In this document: in pieces, positions 7,635 through 16,400 of the stretch
Layout: every line of letters starts with the position of its first letter
How positions within the stretch are numbered: position 1 is the stretch's first letter
Assembly (NCBI GenBank): GCA_913063055.1
Contig: CAJXZK010000015.1
Span: 1 to 39,127, forward strand
Length of the DNA: 39,127 nucleotides
Direction of reading: 5' to 3'
Origin: an uncultured bacterium
GTDB lineage: Bacteria; Cyanobacteriota; Vampirovibrionia; Obscuribacterales; Obscuribacteraceae
Position numbers and translations under genes: made by a program
Notes under the pieces: generated by a model
The model's database searches: none
Seen by the model: the letters and a program-made list of their open reading frames with translations, nothing else
What the model was told of the DNA's origin: nothing

Positions 7635-9479
7635 CTATCCAGACAAGTCCTTTTCTGGTGCCAAATTATCCAAATTGAGAAGATGCAACTGCATCGGTCT
7701 ACTCTCAAGCTCAGCCCGCAAATCAGTAATTAATCGACAAAGCCAAAACTCAGATTCCTGATCAGGGGATCTTAAAACCGCTGATAAATATACAGCCAAT
7801 AAAGCCCTAAGTTTTTTAGTCTCAAGCAAGTCAAAACGAAGCGGCGTAATCTTCTCAATTTCAGAACGCCACGAATTATCTAACTCAACAAAGCGTTCAC
7901 GCCGCTTAGTCTTCTTCTCTCGTTCTTCTCTTTGACGCCTCATCGATATCTCATAGGCCACCCTACGAGCGGCCAAGAGGCCGGGAGGCGCAATTTTTTT
8001 AGCAACTGCGGAAGGGAGCAAGCTTTCTGATGAAGCAGCTCCCACCACAGCGTTATATTCACCTGGAACACCTGCCAAGCGGCCATTCTGCAACTGTGTT
8101 TGAGCAGGCTTCCACAAGGCTTGGTGCCTATATAGGGTGTCGTTAGAACAACCAGTCTTCAGCTTGAGGTCTCTTATACTAAAAGCCATTTCAGCCTCTT
8201 CAAAGTCGGCTACAGCCGCTTGAATCTTTTTGGCCGCTTCAGACTTCAAGTTGGCACTATTACGCTGCCAAGCAATCGGCACCTTTTTAACGAAAGGCAC
8301 CACGTTATTCTCTTGGCCTCTGCGATCTTTCGGCAGCCAGCTAGCAGCCCGCTCTATCTGAGCCACCGCATCGCCGCGACCTCTATTTATATCCTTGCTG
8401 CATCCGTTGTGCAGGCTAGACAATATCTTCTCGATGGCCCATTGGCGCTCTTTCTCATATCCATACCCTAGCGCTGGCAGGCAACGTTTTGGATCGCCAT
8501 AGAAAAGGTAGTGCGACAAGCAATAAATGGCCTCGGCCCGCTGGGACTTGCCGGTCAATCCCACTTGGGCAAACTCGCGACCCTTGATCCATGTCTCAGC
8601 ATTCATTCCTGGTGGAAGGCCCTGGAAGACCTCCAAAACAGCACACAACGTATATTCAGTAAGCTCAACTCCATCAGGCTTCCTGAAGGGGACGACAACG
8701 CCTTTTGCCTTACTTATCTGACTGATTTGGCTGACCTGATGTGTTATCTGCTCCTGACTTTCAATCAAGCGGCTCACGTATGCCTTCATCTGGTGGAAGT
8801 CGTGACGACTATTGCCGCACTCCATATCTCGAATAAAGCGATCGAGCGCCTCCACTGGACTAATTGAATCGCGCTCTTCAATCACTAGACCGTCTTGATT
8901 GAGCCAAGCAAAGCCAGGCTGCAGTGGCAGCCGCAAGCCATTACCAATTGAACTATTACCCCGACCATCACCAGGGGCCGGAAATACTTCAAGAGTTCCT
9001 TTGGCAATATCAAAGCCATTGAGCCGCAATAGCTGGACCAGTTGGGCTCTCAAATCTCTTGAGCTAATGGGCTCATCAAAGAATAGATAGACATGCCAAC
9101 CGCCAGAATCACTGGACCTATATATGGAAGTCTCGTTAATCCCGGCCTTGGCCAGAGCCTCAAGGATTCGTTCTAACTGTTTGACGTTGTGGTATTTGCT
9201 ACCGGCATCTATATCCAAGACACCAAATCTGGTTGCCTTGCCCGCCCGTGCCCCGAGAAAATGCTTAGGGTGCACACAAGCCACAGCCTTCAAGATCTCG
9301 CTATCGGTGAGCGCCCACTTCTCATTGGCAGATATCCAACCACCACCACCGAACGGCTTGTATATCCATCCATACTTATGAAAGAGCGCGAGAAACTTCC
9401 CCATAGCCTCTTGTTGGCTCTTAGGGAAAAATTTATCACGACAAAATCTAACCGGCATCTGGTGAACAGATGCCGACAA
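7635..9479 (-). CDS. AEP primase-domain protein, likely plasmid replication initiator
   Basis: 614 residues. Residues about 60-215 carry the three archaeo-eukaryotic primase signatures: RFGVLDIDAG (the DxD metal site), SGGWHVYLFF (the s-x-H nucleotide-binding motif) and LEVFPAP followed by GNGLRLPL (third acidic residue and the G..LPL strand). This resembles the AEP domains of plasmid Rep and TOTE-type proteins. No Walker A helicase motif is present. Residues about 425-450 (FSIRDLKLKTGCSNDTLYRH) look like a small helix-turn-helix and the C-terminal 100 residues are helical and basic. The role as Rep is inferred from the primase fold, the repeat-rich region next door and the lack of another candidate. 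The start is TTG at 9479 or ATG at 9458; neither has a well-spaced ribosome binding site. Confidence 0.78.
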   Translation of the reverse strand: MSASVHQMPVRFCRDKFFPKSQQEAMGKFLALFHKYGWIYKPFGGGGWISANEKWALTDSEILKAVACVHPKHFLGARAGKATRFGVLDIDAGSKYHNVKQLERILEALAKAGINETSIYRSSDSGGWHVYLFFDEPISSRDLRAQLVQLLRLNGFDIAKGTLEVFPAPGDGRGNSSIGNGLRLPLQPGFAWLNQDGLVIEERDSISPVEALDRFIRDMECGNSRHDFHQMKAYVSRLIESQEQITHQVSQISQISKAKGVVVPFRKPDGVELTEYTLCAVLEVFQGLPPGMNAETWIKGREFAQVGLTGKSQRAEAIYCLSHYLFYGDPKRCLPALGYGYEKERQWAIEKILSSLHNGCSKDINRGRGDAVAQIERAASWLPKDRRGQENNVVPFVKKVPIAWQRNSANLKSEAAKKIQAAVADFEEAEMAFSIRDLKLKTGCSNDTLYRHQALWKPAQTQLQNGRLAGVPGEYNAVVGAASSESLLPSAVAKKIAPPGLLAARRVAYEISMRRQREEREKKTKRRERFVELDNSWRSEIEKITPLRFDLLETKKLRALLAVYLSAVLRSPDQESEFWLCRLITDLRAELESRPMQLHLLNLDNLAPEKDLSG

Positions 9480-9504
9480 TGCAAAGCCAGTCGTAGCAAC
9501 ACCT

Positions 9505-9519
9505 CTTTTAAGTTAAAAG
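9505..9519. repeat. 15-bp palindrome in the rep leader
   Basis: CTTTTAAGTTAAAAG, two perfect 7-bp arms around a single G, lies 26 bases upstream of the first possible rep start codon. It could be an operator or a small hairpin in the rep mRNA leader. Confidence 0.5.
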
Positions 9520-9527
9520 AAGACGAG

Positions 9528-9556
9528 TTGACCTACTCGGACCACTAAGCTATTCT
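9528..9556 (+). promoter_or_regulatory. Sigma-70-like promoter facing away from rep
   Basis: TTGACC (9528-9533), a 17-base spacer and TATTCT (9551-9556) on the plus strand. This is a good match to the sigma-70 consensus with ideal spacing. It points rightward into a terminator about 75 bases on, with no protein-coding frame between. Confidence 0.55.
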
Positions 9557-9562
9557 GGAATC

Positions 9563-9657
9563 AATTCGCGAAACTACCAAGAACGCGACGACAACTGAAT
9601 AAAGAGATCCGTTAAAAGGTCTAGCAAAAGACATCGCCCCCAAGCGATGTTTTTTTG
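9563..9657 (+). ncRNA. Predicted short RNA antisense to the rep leader
   Basis: A promoter at 9528-9556 and an intrinsic terminator at 9631-9656 bracket about 95 bases without a protein frame. The RNA would be complementary to the leader of the leftward rep mRNA if that transcript starts beyond 9660. Short counter-transcribed RNAs of this layout control copy number in many plasmids. The promoter is predicted only and the RNA itself shows no strong internal stem apart from the terminator. Confidence 0.42.
9631..9656 (+). terminator. Rho-independent terminator
   Basis: The 7-bp stem ACATCGC/GCGATGT (9631-9637 and 9644-9650) with a six-base loop is followed by TTTTTT on the plus strand. The A-rich stretch before it can extend pairing with the T-run. 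No plus-strand gene lies upstream, so it must end either the predicted antisense RNA or stray transcription heading to the repeat region. Confidence 0.85.
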
Positions 9658-9821
9658 TCTTTAGTTGATTATTGTCCGTTCTAGGAGGCGAGCGCCTCAA
9701 ATATATCCATTAGATAGCACCGACAACGGTGGCATCATTTTGATCACACTATATTGGTTTACTCAAAAGCGATCAACACTTGGCTACTCGGATAGATCGA
9801 GAGGTTGGGGGTTTTGCTGGT

Positions 9822-10349
9822 CTAGAAATTTTCCAGCCATTTGTCTAGAAATTGCAGGAATCCTGCAATAGCTGCTTTCCAAAGATTATGTGCATTCCGA
9901 CAAAAGAGGATACTGAAACAACTAGAAAAATTTCCACCCTCCCTCGAAATTGTTTTCCATTAGCACCATTGAACCCAGAACGATGCTTGCCACCCCGCCT
10001 AGAAGCGGCTAGAAACTACAGGACCACGAAACAGAGCATCTCGAATCCATTGACAAGCACCAGTACACAACACCCTCCTTGTAGCTTTTCCAGCCCACAC
10101 TCGAAACATATCGAACCTTTTCTAGGTGCATCTAGAAATTTCTAGCCAGCCTCGAAAGAAATCGGCTGAGCATTTTCTAGTCGTTTCTATCAAGTAAAAT
10201 AAAGCCCTTCTACGGCAATCAATGGACTAGAAAAACTTTCTAGGCTGCTAGAAACGGATTTGCAATGCCACCATCACGCCACCACGAAAATTTTCTAGAC
10301 GCTGGAAATTGCTTCTTCGTCCTATTCTAGAGCCCGAGATCTTTTCCAG
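9822..10349. repeat. CTNGAAA element cluster: candidate iteron origin or centromere
   Basis: CTAGAAA or its complement TTTCTAG occurs perfectly 12 times (starts 9822, 9845, 9922, 10009, 10119, 10132, 10139, 10174, 10227, 10237, 10248, 10292). Near matches (CTCGAAA at 9943, 10100, 10151; CTAGAAG 9999; TTTCCAG 9830, 10087, 10343; CTGGAAA 10302) raise the count to about 20 in 530 bases, in both orientations. Many spacings are near 10-11, 21-23 or 43-44 bases, which would place copies on the same helical face. Two copies abut as the palindrome CTAGAAATTTCTAG (10132-10145). There is no gene here. It lies between rep and a helix-turn-helix/coiled-coil gene, the expected position for an origin with iterons or a partition site. 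Confidence 0.8.
9851..9869. repeat. 19-bp perfect hairpin at the edge of the repeat cluster
   Basis: ATTGCAGGAATCCTGCAAT: two 9-bp arms around one base, abutting the second CTAGAAA copy. It may be a protein site or a single-strand start structure. Confidence 0.5.
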
Positions 10350-10442
10350 GTGGAGGTTAGAAGCATTTCCTGCCGGAGCTGAAACAGTTGATAGTGCAGC
10401 TTTTGGACAATCTTAGTCATTTATTTTTTCCTCACCACCCCC

Positions 10443-10448
10443 TATAAT
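10443..10448 (+). promoter_or_regulatory. -10 element for the HTH/coiled-coil gene
   Basis: A perfect TATAAT lies 63 bases before the start at 10511 and just right of the repeat cluster. The region 17 bases upstream is A/T-rich but has no good -35 hexamer, so activation or an extended contact may be required. Confidence 0.45.
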
Positions 10449-10510
10449 GCTCACCAGGCAAGGGTTTTCGATATCCACCAGATAAGCGTTTGTATATAGG
10501 GGTCTGTAGA

Positions 10511-11209
10511 TTGAGTAAAACAATATCGGTCAGAGAAGCAGCGTCAGCTTTAGGTATCGGCCCCCGTGCCGTCACATATCGATTGGAAAAGGGCCAGCTC
10601 AAAGGGACGCTAACAAAGAATGAATCCGGAGTTCCTGAATGGCGGATATATCCAAACAAGGAAATCCTGGCCGGGCTCAGCCAACCGACTGATAATGCAA
10701 CACCTATAGATTTTGAGCCTGGGGATGTTGTCGAAGCTGAAGCAATAGAAGGTCCAGGTGAAACAGCTCGTCAAACGGAAGGCAGCTTTAATTCTGAAAA
10801 CTTCCAGGCGTTAATAGAGCAGTTCGTGCGCCCACTGGTTGAAGAAGTTAAGGCACAGACGTTAGCCATAGCCGAACGCGACCGAATAATTGAAGAACAG
10901 AGCCGCCAGCTACGTCTCCTGCCAGACCTACAGAAACGAGCTGAAGAGGAAAGGGCACTTGCTGATAAAGAACGCGAAGCAGCAAACGAGCGTGCGCTAG
11001 AAGTCAGAGCCTTAAACAAACAAGTTGATCTCATAGAAGAAGAAAAATCAAAAATTGCTGAACAGCTAGCCCTAAGTGCCAAAGAAAAGAACCTACTCGA
11101 AGCGAAAGCAAACGAAGCCATGGCCTTAGCAACCGACCTTGCTGCGTTGAAACAAACAGTCGAAAAACTACAAGCCCCCTGGTGGAAAAAAGTTTTGGGT
11201 TCCAACTGA
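10511..11209 (+). CDS. HTH/coiled-coil DNA-binding protein, candidate repeat-cluster binder
   Basis: 232 residues from the TTG at 10511, chosen because AGGGG lies 8-9 bases upstream and the helix-turn-helix begins right after it; the frame is open to 10490. Residues 1-60 form a MerR/excisionase-type helix-turn-helix (VREAASALGIGPRAVTYRL). An acidic linker (about 60-95) and a long coiled coil (about 100-220) follow, ending in QAPWWKKVLGSN. The layout resembles KfrA: N-terminal DNA binding plus a filament-forming helix. Its position next to the CTNGAAA cluster suggests it binds there in partition or replication control, which is inference. It differs from the kfrA-like protein at 3969 in its DNA-binding domain. 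Confidence 0.83.
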   Translation: MSKTISVREAASALGIGPRAVTYRLEKGQLKGTLTKNESGVPEWRIYPNKEILAGLSQPTDNATPIDFEPGDVVEAEAIEGPGETARQTEGSFNSENFQALIEQFVRPLVEEVKAQTLAIAERDRIIEEQSRQLRLLPDLQKRAEEERALADKEREAANERALEVRALNKQVDLIEEEKSKIAEQLALSAKEKNLLEAKANEAMALATDLAALKQTVEKLQAPWWKKVLGSN

Positions 11210-11248
11210 ACGTAGGCGACTGGCCTAACAAAATCACTAGCAGGCTCG

Positions 11249-11368
11249 ATGACAGAAGCTGTCACTACCGAAAAGTCAAGGGGAAGCGAGCTAAAGTTCC
11301 GAGTTTTAAATCGAGGAAAGAAGATCGGCACATTCTGGAAAAACTTGACCAACGGCGACAGGAGTTAG
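11249..11368 (+). CDS. Possible 39-residue small basic protein
   Basis: A short frame beginning MTEAVTTEKSRGSEL and containing LKFRVLNRGKKIGTFWKN, which has the composition of a small beta-strand protein. It begins 40 bases after the HTH/coiled-coil gene on the same strand, with AGG at 5 bases. A competing frame (11182-11406, 74 codons) overlaps it and the preceding gene; only one is likely real. I favour this one because it does not overlap its neighbour and its sequence is less biased. Confidence 0.33.
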   Translation: MTEAVTTEKSRGSELKFRVLNRGKKIGTFWKNLTNGDRS

Positions 11369-11549
11369 ATTTATCAATGACAGAGACCAAGGAAGATGAC
11401 CATTAATTGGACAGCGCTAATAGCCAAAGGTGAGTCACAAACGCTTGAATTCATCAAAATCTATCGGCAAAGAAACCTTAAAATCTATTTGGTATATTCT
11501 ATTTTCTGTTCTTTAAACCGAGCAGTACGGTGCGAAAGACTATTCAAAA

Positions 11550-13178
11550 ATGCCAACTACTGTTGATGATATAAACTCCTGGCTTACCCAGAAGGAAAAT
11601 GAACATTTTGAATTCAAAGCGGCTAGCAACAGCTTCGACTTTGACAAATTAGCTGAATACTGTTGCGCTCTGGCTAATGAAGGCGGGGGCAAAATTGTCC
11701 TTGGCATTACGGATAAACTACCCAGAAAAGTAATTGGCTCCCAAGCCTTTGCCAATCTTGAACAAACAACGCTTGGGCTACTTACTGCATTCTCTAGGCT
11801 TTGCAAAGTTGAGCCGGAGGAGATTGCTCACCCGAATGGACGAGTCATAGTTTTTACTGTCAGAGCTAGACCACGCGGAATGGCTCTCCCATATAAAGGC
11901 GTTTATTGGATGAGAGCAGGTGAGTCCCTCACCCCAATGAGCTACGACATGTTGAGAGCTATCCACGAGGAGCACGCACCAGACTTTTCTGCCTTAATAT
12001 GTGAGGCTGCATCAGAAACCGATCTTGCTCCAGATGCTATAGAAAAATTCCGTCAAATCTGGATGAAGAAAACAGGCAATGCGCATTTGGCCACCCTTAC
12101 CTCCCGACAGCTTTTGTCCGATGCTGAATTACTAGTAAATGACAAAGTAACCAATGCAGCCCTAATTCTTCTGGGTACGCCACAAGCACTGGCCAAACAC
12201 CTGCCTCAGGCAGAGGTTATTTTTGAATACCGCGCAGAGCATTCTGTTTCTCATAATGCTCGTGTTGAATACCGGCGCGGATATCTGCTTTTTCATGATG
12301 AACTCTGGCTTGAGATCAATAAGCGAAATGACATTCAACACTATCAAGACAACTGGCACGACTGGGAAATTTTAACCTTTGATGAGCTAGTTATTCGCGA
12401 AGCTATTCAAAACGCCATCGTGCACAGAGACTACAGGCAGCATGCTTCAATCCTAATTCACCAGTTTCCAAAACAGATGGATGTTATAAGTCCGGGAGGC
12501 TTTCTGCCTGGCATTACTCCAGAGAACATACTTTGGAAACACGTTCCACGGAATCGGCTCGTGGCAGAGGCATTGCAAAAATGTGGTTTAGTAGATCGCT
12601 CTGGACAGGGCGCAAATCGCATGTTCGAGCAATCAATTCGACAGGGTAAACGATTACCTGATTATTCCCGCACAAGTGAGCATGAGGTTAACCTGATTTT
12701 GGAAGGGCAGGTACAAGACCCACAGTTTGTCCGTTTCCTAGAGAGAACAGCTCAAGAGAAGAAGCTCAGTTTTACAATTGAAGATCTGCTTGTTCTCGAC
12801 TGCATTCACAGAGAGACCGCAATCCACACTGATCCGGCAATCAAACAACACCTGAAATTACTTCAGGAAAATGGCATTGTTGAAAAGGTCGCTGGCCGTG
12901 GAAAAAGCAGCAAATATATCCTGTCTCGCCACTTTTACAATTTCATTGGCCAGAAAGGAGTATATACCCGCAAGAAGGGCTTGAGCCTAGATCAGAACAA
13001 GCTTCTTCTTCTCGGACATATTCAAGAAAATGGTTTTGCGGCGATGAGCGATTTAGAGCAAGTTCTTCCAAATTTAAGCAAGAAGCAGCTTACCAACATG
13101 CTTAATAAACTCAAAGAAGATGGCAAAATTAAATTAGTTGGGCAGAAACGCGGTAGCCGCTGGGAAATGGCCCAATGA
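11550..13178 (+). CDS. AlbA_2/HATPase 'RecG-like' ATP-binding regulator
   Basis: 542 residues. Residues about 10-130 form an AlbA_2 (Schlafen-type) domain: HFEFKAAS, the ALANEGGGKIVLGITD strand and the GVYWMRAGESLTPMS segment. Residues about 275-370 match the HATPase_c_4 type domain (VIREAIQNAIVHRDYRQHA, ISPGGFLPGITPENI, GLVDRSGQGANRM). The last 65 residues form a winged helix-turn-helix (MSDLEQVLPNLSKKQLTNML). This family is widely misnamed 'RecG-like helicase' but has no helicase motifs. Members occur in mobile elements as regulators or defence components. There is a 140-base leader after the previous small frame. It converges on the SNF2 helicase gene across 266 bases. Confidence 0.9.
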   Translation: MPTTVDDINSWLTQKENEHFEFKAASNSFDFDKLAEYCCALANEGGGKIVLGITDKLPRKVIGSQAFANLEQTTLGLLTAFSRLCKVEPEEIAHPNGRVIVFTVRARPRGMALPYKGVYWMRAGESLTPMSYDMLRAIHEEHAPDFSALICEAASETDLAPDAIEKFRQIWMKKTGNAHLATLTSRQLLSDAELLVNDKVTNAALILLGTPQALAKHLPQAEVIFEYRAEHSVSHNARVEYRRGYLLFHDELWLEINKRNDIQHYQDNWHDWEILTFDELVIREAIQNAIVHRDYRQHASILIHQFPKQMDVISPGGFLPGITPENILWKHVPRNRLVAEALQKCGLVDRSGQGANRMFEQSIRQGKRLPDYSRTSEHEVNLILEGQVQDPQFVRFLERTAQEKKLSFTIEDLLVLDCIHRETAIHTDPAIKQHLKLLQENGIVEKVAGRGKSSKYILSRHFYNFIGQKGVYTRKKGLSLDQNKLLLLGHIQENGFAAMSDLEQVLPNLSKKQLTNMLNKLKEDGKIKLVGQKRGSRWEMAQ

Positions 13179-13252
13179 TATCTTTATTGGAAACCGTATT
13201 TTGAAGGCAAAGTTTCTATTTTAAAAGTATAGATAGGTACTAAAACTAAGAT

Positions 13253-13338
13253 GTATCATAACTCTAAGAATGCTTACTCCATCATTCTTTTGAAACTTTC
13301 TTAGAGGCACACTAATCGAAGATTAGGTATCATAACTC
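13253..13338. repeat. 12-bp direct repeat GTATCATAACTC (two copies)
   Basis: Exact copies at 13253-13264 and 13327-13338, each preceded by an AAGAT-containing stretch, lie in the A/T-rich gap between two convergent genes. Function is unknown; no terminator hairpin is evident here. Confidence 0.5.
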
Positions 13339-13444
13339 GGTTTTTATTCTGTCAATTTCAGAAGCAGTAAAAAATAGTGTTACATAATTTATTTGGCGGC
13401 AATTCTGCTTGAAGCAAACGTTTCTCAATGACTACTTAAATTGG

Positions 13445-16400
13445 TCACCCGGGGCCAAACAATGACTCAAGGTCTTCTGCTGTTAATTTGCTAGGCAGAG
13501 CATTTTCACTGCCATAAATTCCATCAGCGATCGCCTTCTTTCTATCCTGAAGCTCAAGCAAGCGCTCTTCAATAGTTCCTGTCGCAATCAGCTTAAATAC
13601 AAACACAGCTTGCTTCTGCCCTATCCGATGCGCTCTATCAGTTGCCTGATTCTCTACCGCTGGATTCCACCAGGGGTCATAATGAATGACTGTATCAGCA
13701 GCAGTCAAATTAAGACCAGTGCCGCCCGCTTTCAGGCTGAGCAAGAATAGCGGCACTTCATGATTTTGGAATCTCTCAACTGGTGTAGCCCTGTCAGTGG
13801 TATCACCTCTAATCTCAACAAAGTCTATTTGTCTCTTCTTAAGCTCTGGAATGATCAGGTCGAGCATGCTCGTAAATTGAGAAAATAAAAGGACCTTCTT
13901 ACCCTCGTCCAGCAGCTCCTCTAGCATTCCTAGCAGTAGATCGAGCTTGGCACTGGATTGCACTTTCTTTGCTGATGGTATTGATACCAGCCTGGGGTCA
14001 CAACAGACCTGCCTAAGTTTCAGTATGGCGTCTAGTATAACAATCTGGCTCTTGGCCAAGCCCTTTGAGGCAAGAGCATCTTTGACTTTCTCATACATAG
14101 CCAGACGAACAGTCTCATAGAGATCCCGCTGCGGGCCTTCCAGTTCAACCCTTTTGATCATGATCGTCTTGTCTGGTAGATCTTTAGCGACAAGTTCTTT
14201 TGTTCGCCTTAGTAGAAATGGCCGGACCATCGCAGCAAGCTGCTTCTGTATATGAGTGTCTTTCTGTTTTTCAATAGGGGTGCGGAAAGTTCTTGTAAAA
14301 GTCGGCAGGTCACTTAAAAATCCCGGCATCAAAAAATTGAACTGTGACCACAACTCACCAAGATGATTCTCTATTGGAGTTCCTGTTAAGCACAGACGGT
14401 AATCACAACGGAGTTTACCAACAGCCTGCGCAATCTGTGTGCTTGGGTTCTTTACGACCTGCGCTTCATCGAGAACTACGGCTTTCCATTTTTGTTCAAG
14501 TAGTGTCTCGACATCTCGGGCTACCAATGGATAGGTCGTTACTACTATGTCTGATTTGGCTATCAGTGAATAGTTATCCGCCCTTTCCTTGCCCCACAGC
14601 GCCGTTGCTTTTAGCGTTGGCGTGAATTTTTCAATCTCGCTCATCCAGTTGGGCAGAACAGATGTAGGACAGACCACAAGAACTGGCTTGTCCAACCTCT
14701 TAGCGCTCTTCTCAACGGCAATATGGGCAAGCGTTTGTACCGTCTTACCAAGGCCCATATCATCAGCAAGAATGCCGCCTAGTTCAAACTCACGAACAAA
14801 ATTAAGCCAACTCAACCCTTCTAACTGGTACTGCCTCAGCTCAGCACGAAAACTCTTGGGCGGCGCTACTGTAGTCATACCGTTAAAATTCTTGATCTTG
14901 CCAATCAGCTGTTGTAGCTTGCTGTCCACTAACCACGCGCTATCACCACCATGAGAATCAATAGCCCTTGCGAGCTCAATCATCTGAGGCATAGATATCT
15001 TGGGTAGTTCACTGCCCCAATACTTCTGCTTATCGAATAACTCCACTAGGGCAGTGATAATAGCTCTTACCCGATCAAATGGCAGAGCGACATAGTTTCC
15101 ACCTGGCAGTGGAGCATAGAAAGTGCCATCATGGTTAAGCTTCTCAAGTTCAAATAGTGGATCTACGCCAGGAATGCGCCTAACAGCCTCGCTTATGATT
15201 GGCAATAGCGGCAGTTTCTTCCCGTCTACGTTAATACCCAAATCAAGAGAGAACCAAAAGTCACCACTCTCAGTGGCATCAACTTGCCATATTTCTTCCG
15301 GCACAAGTACATCTAACTTGAACGACTTATCAAACTCAACTTGCCACCCCAGCTTTTGTAGCTCTGGCAGCGCTCCGACAGTGAACTTGATCCAATCAAT
15401 ATCGTTTCCCACAGGAAAGCCGTATATCCCATCACATCGATTGAAGACATTTATCTTAAGGCGCTCCAAGTCATACATCTCAAGCTGATCCAATCTCTGA
15501 GCTTCTGCCTTTGAATCCTTCATGTGAATTCGTATTTTCTTGCCATCGATAACACGCGTTTCATATTCATCGCGCCCAAATTTGACCGGGGCATAATCAA
15601 AGAAAACCATGGCCTGGACTTTTGTATTGTTATAGAAGAAACTTCTGGCTGTGTACGAGCCGCTGCTGCTGGTATCCATGGTCAAAACCAACCGCGCCAC
15701 AGGGGTCACGGTAACTACTTCAGTGGCGAAATCAGCCTTTGGCTGCGGTATCACCTTGCCCAACTTCCCGAGCGCTTTAGCCGCAGCAAAAGCGTCAGAA
15801 GGATCTAATGGTGGTGCGTTCAGTATAAGTTTAAGAATTCTTGCCGACACTGGCAGTTCAAGAGGGCCGAGCAGTCTGCTTTTTTGATTGATATACCAGA
15901 CTTTTCCAGCAAAAGTGGCAATATTCCCTTCAGACTCCAGTTTCAGACTTTGCTTACCATCTTGCTGCTCAACCCATTTCAGTGAGCCCTTCATTGGCTT
16001 ACCAAGCCCAAGAGGGCGACGAAGAGTATCAGCCCAATAGCACCGGCCTGTTGAGAGAAGGCGCTCTATGAGAATCTGGCAAAGCTCCGGCGGCTCGGGG
16101 AAAAATTGACTACTTGATCTACTTCCATAGCGGCTATCAGATAGAAATAACTTGGCGATCTCTAGGTCTACATCAGTCACATATTGAACATTGCCAGATA
16201 AGATCCTGCCAACGTCAAGGTTGGTTAGCTTTCCCCAAGTATCTGTTCCAAGCTTTTTAGCATGGTTGAAATATACAACAAGGCGGCCGTCAGTCGATGA
16301 GTTCAGAGTATATAGCAAATTATCATGAGTCCCGGCCTTCGATTTCGACTTGCCAGCTTCCTCAGCCAGTGCCGTGTCTAACTCAGAAACCCAAGCATCA

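Noticed and set aside
9290..9502. 70-codon TTG frame overlapping the rep start, preceded by AGAGG
   Set aside because: The spacing to the TTG is only about two bases and the rest is an out-of-frame reading of rep, so translational coupling is unlikely.
9665..10145. Short rightward frames in the CTNGAAA region
   Set aside because: They follow the repeats, carry no protein-like pattern and have no ribosome sites.
9822..10349. CRISPR array
   Set aside because: Repeats are only 7 bases, irregularly spaced and in both orientations, with no cas genes.
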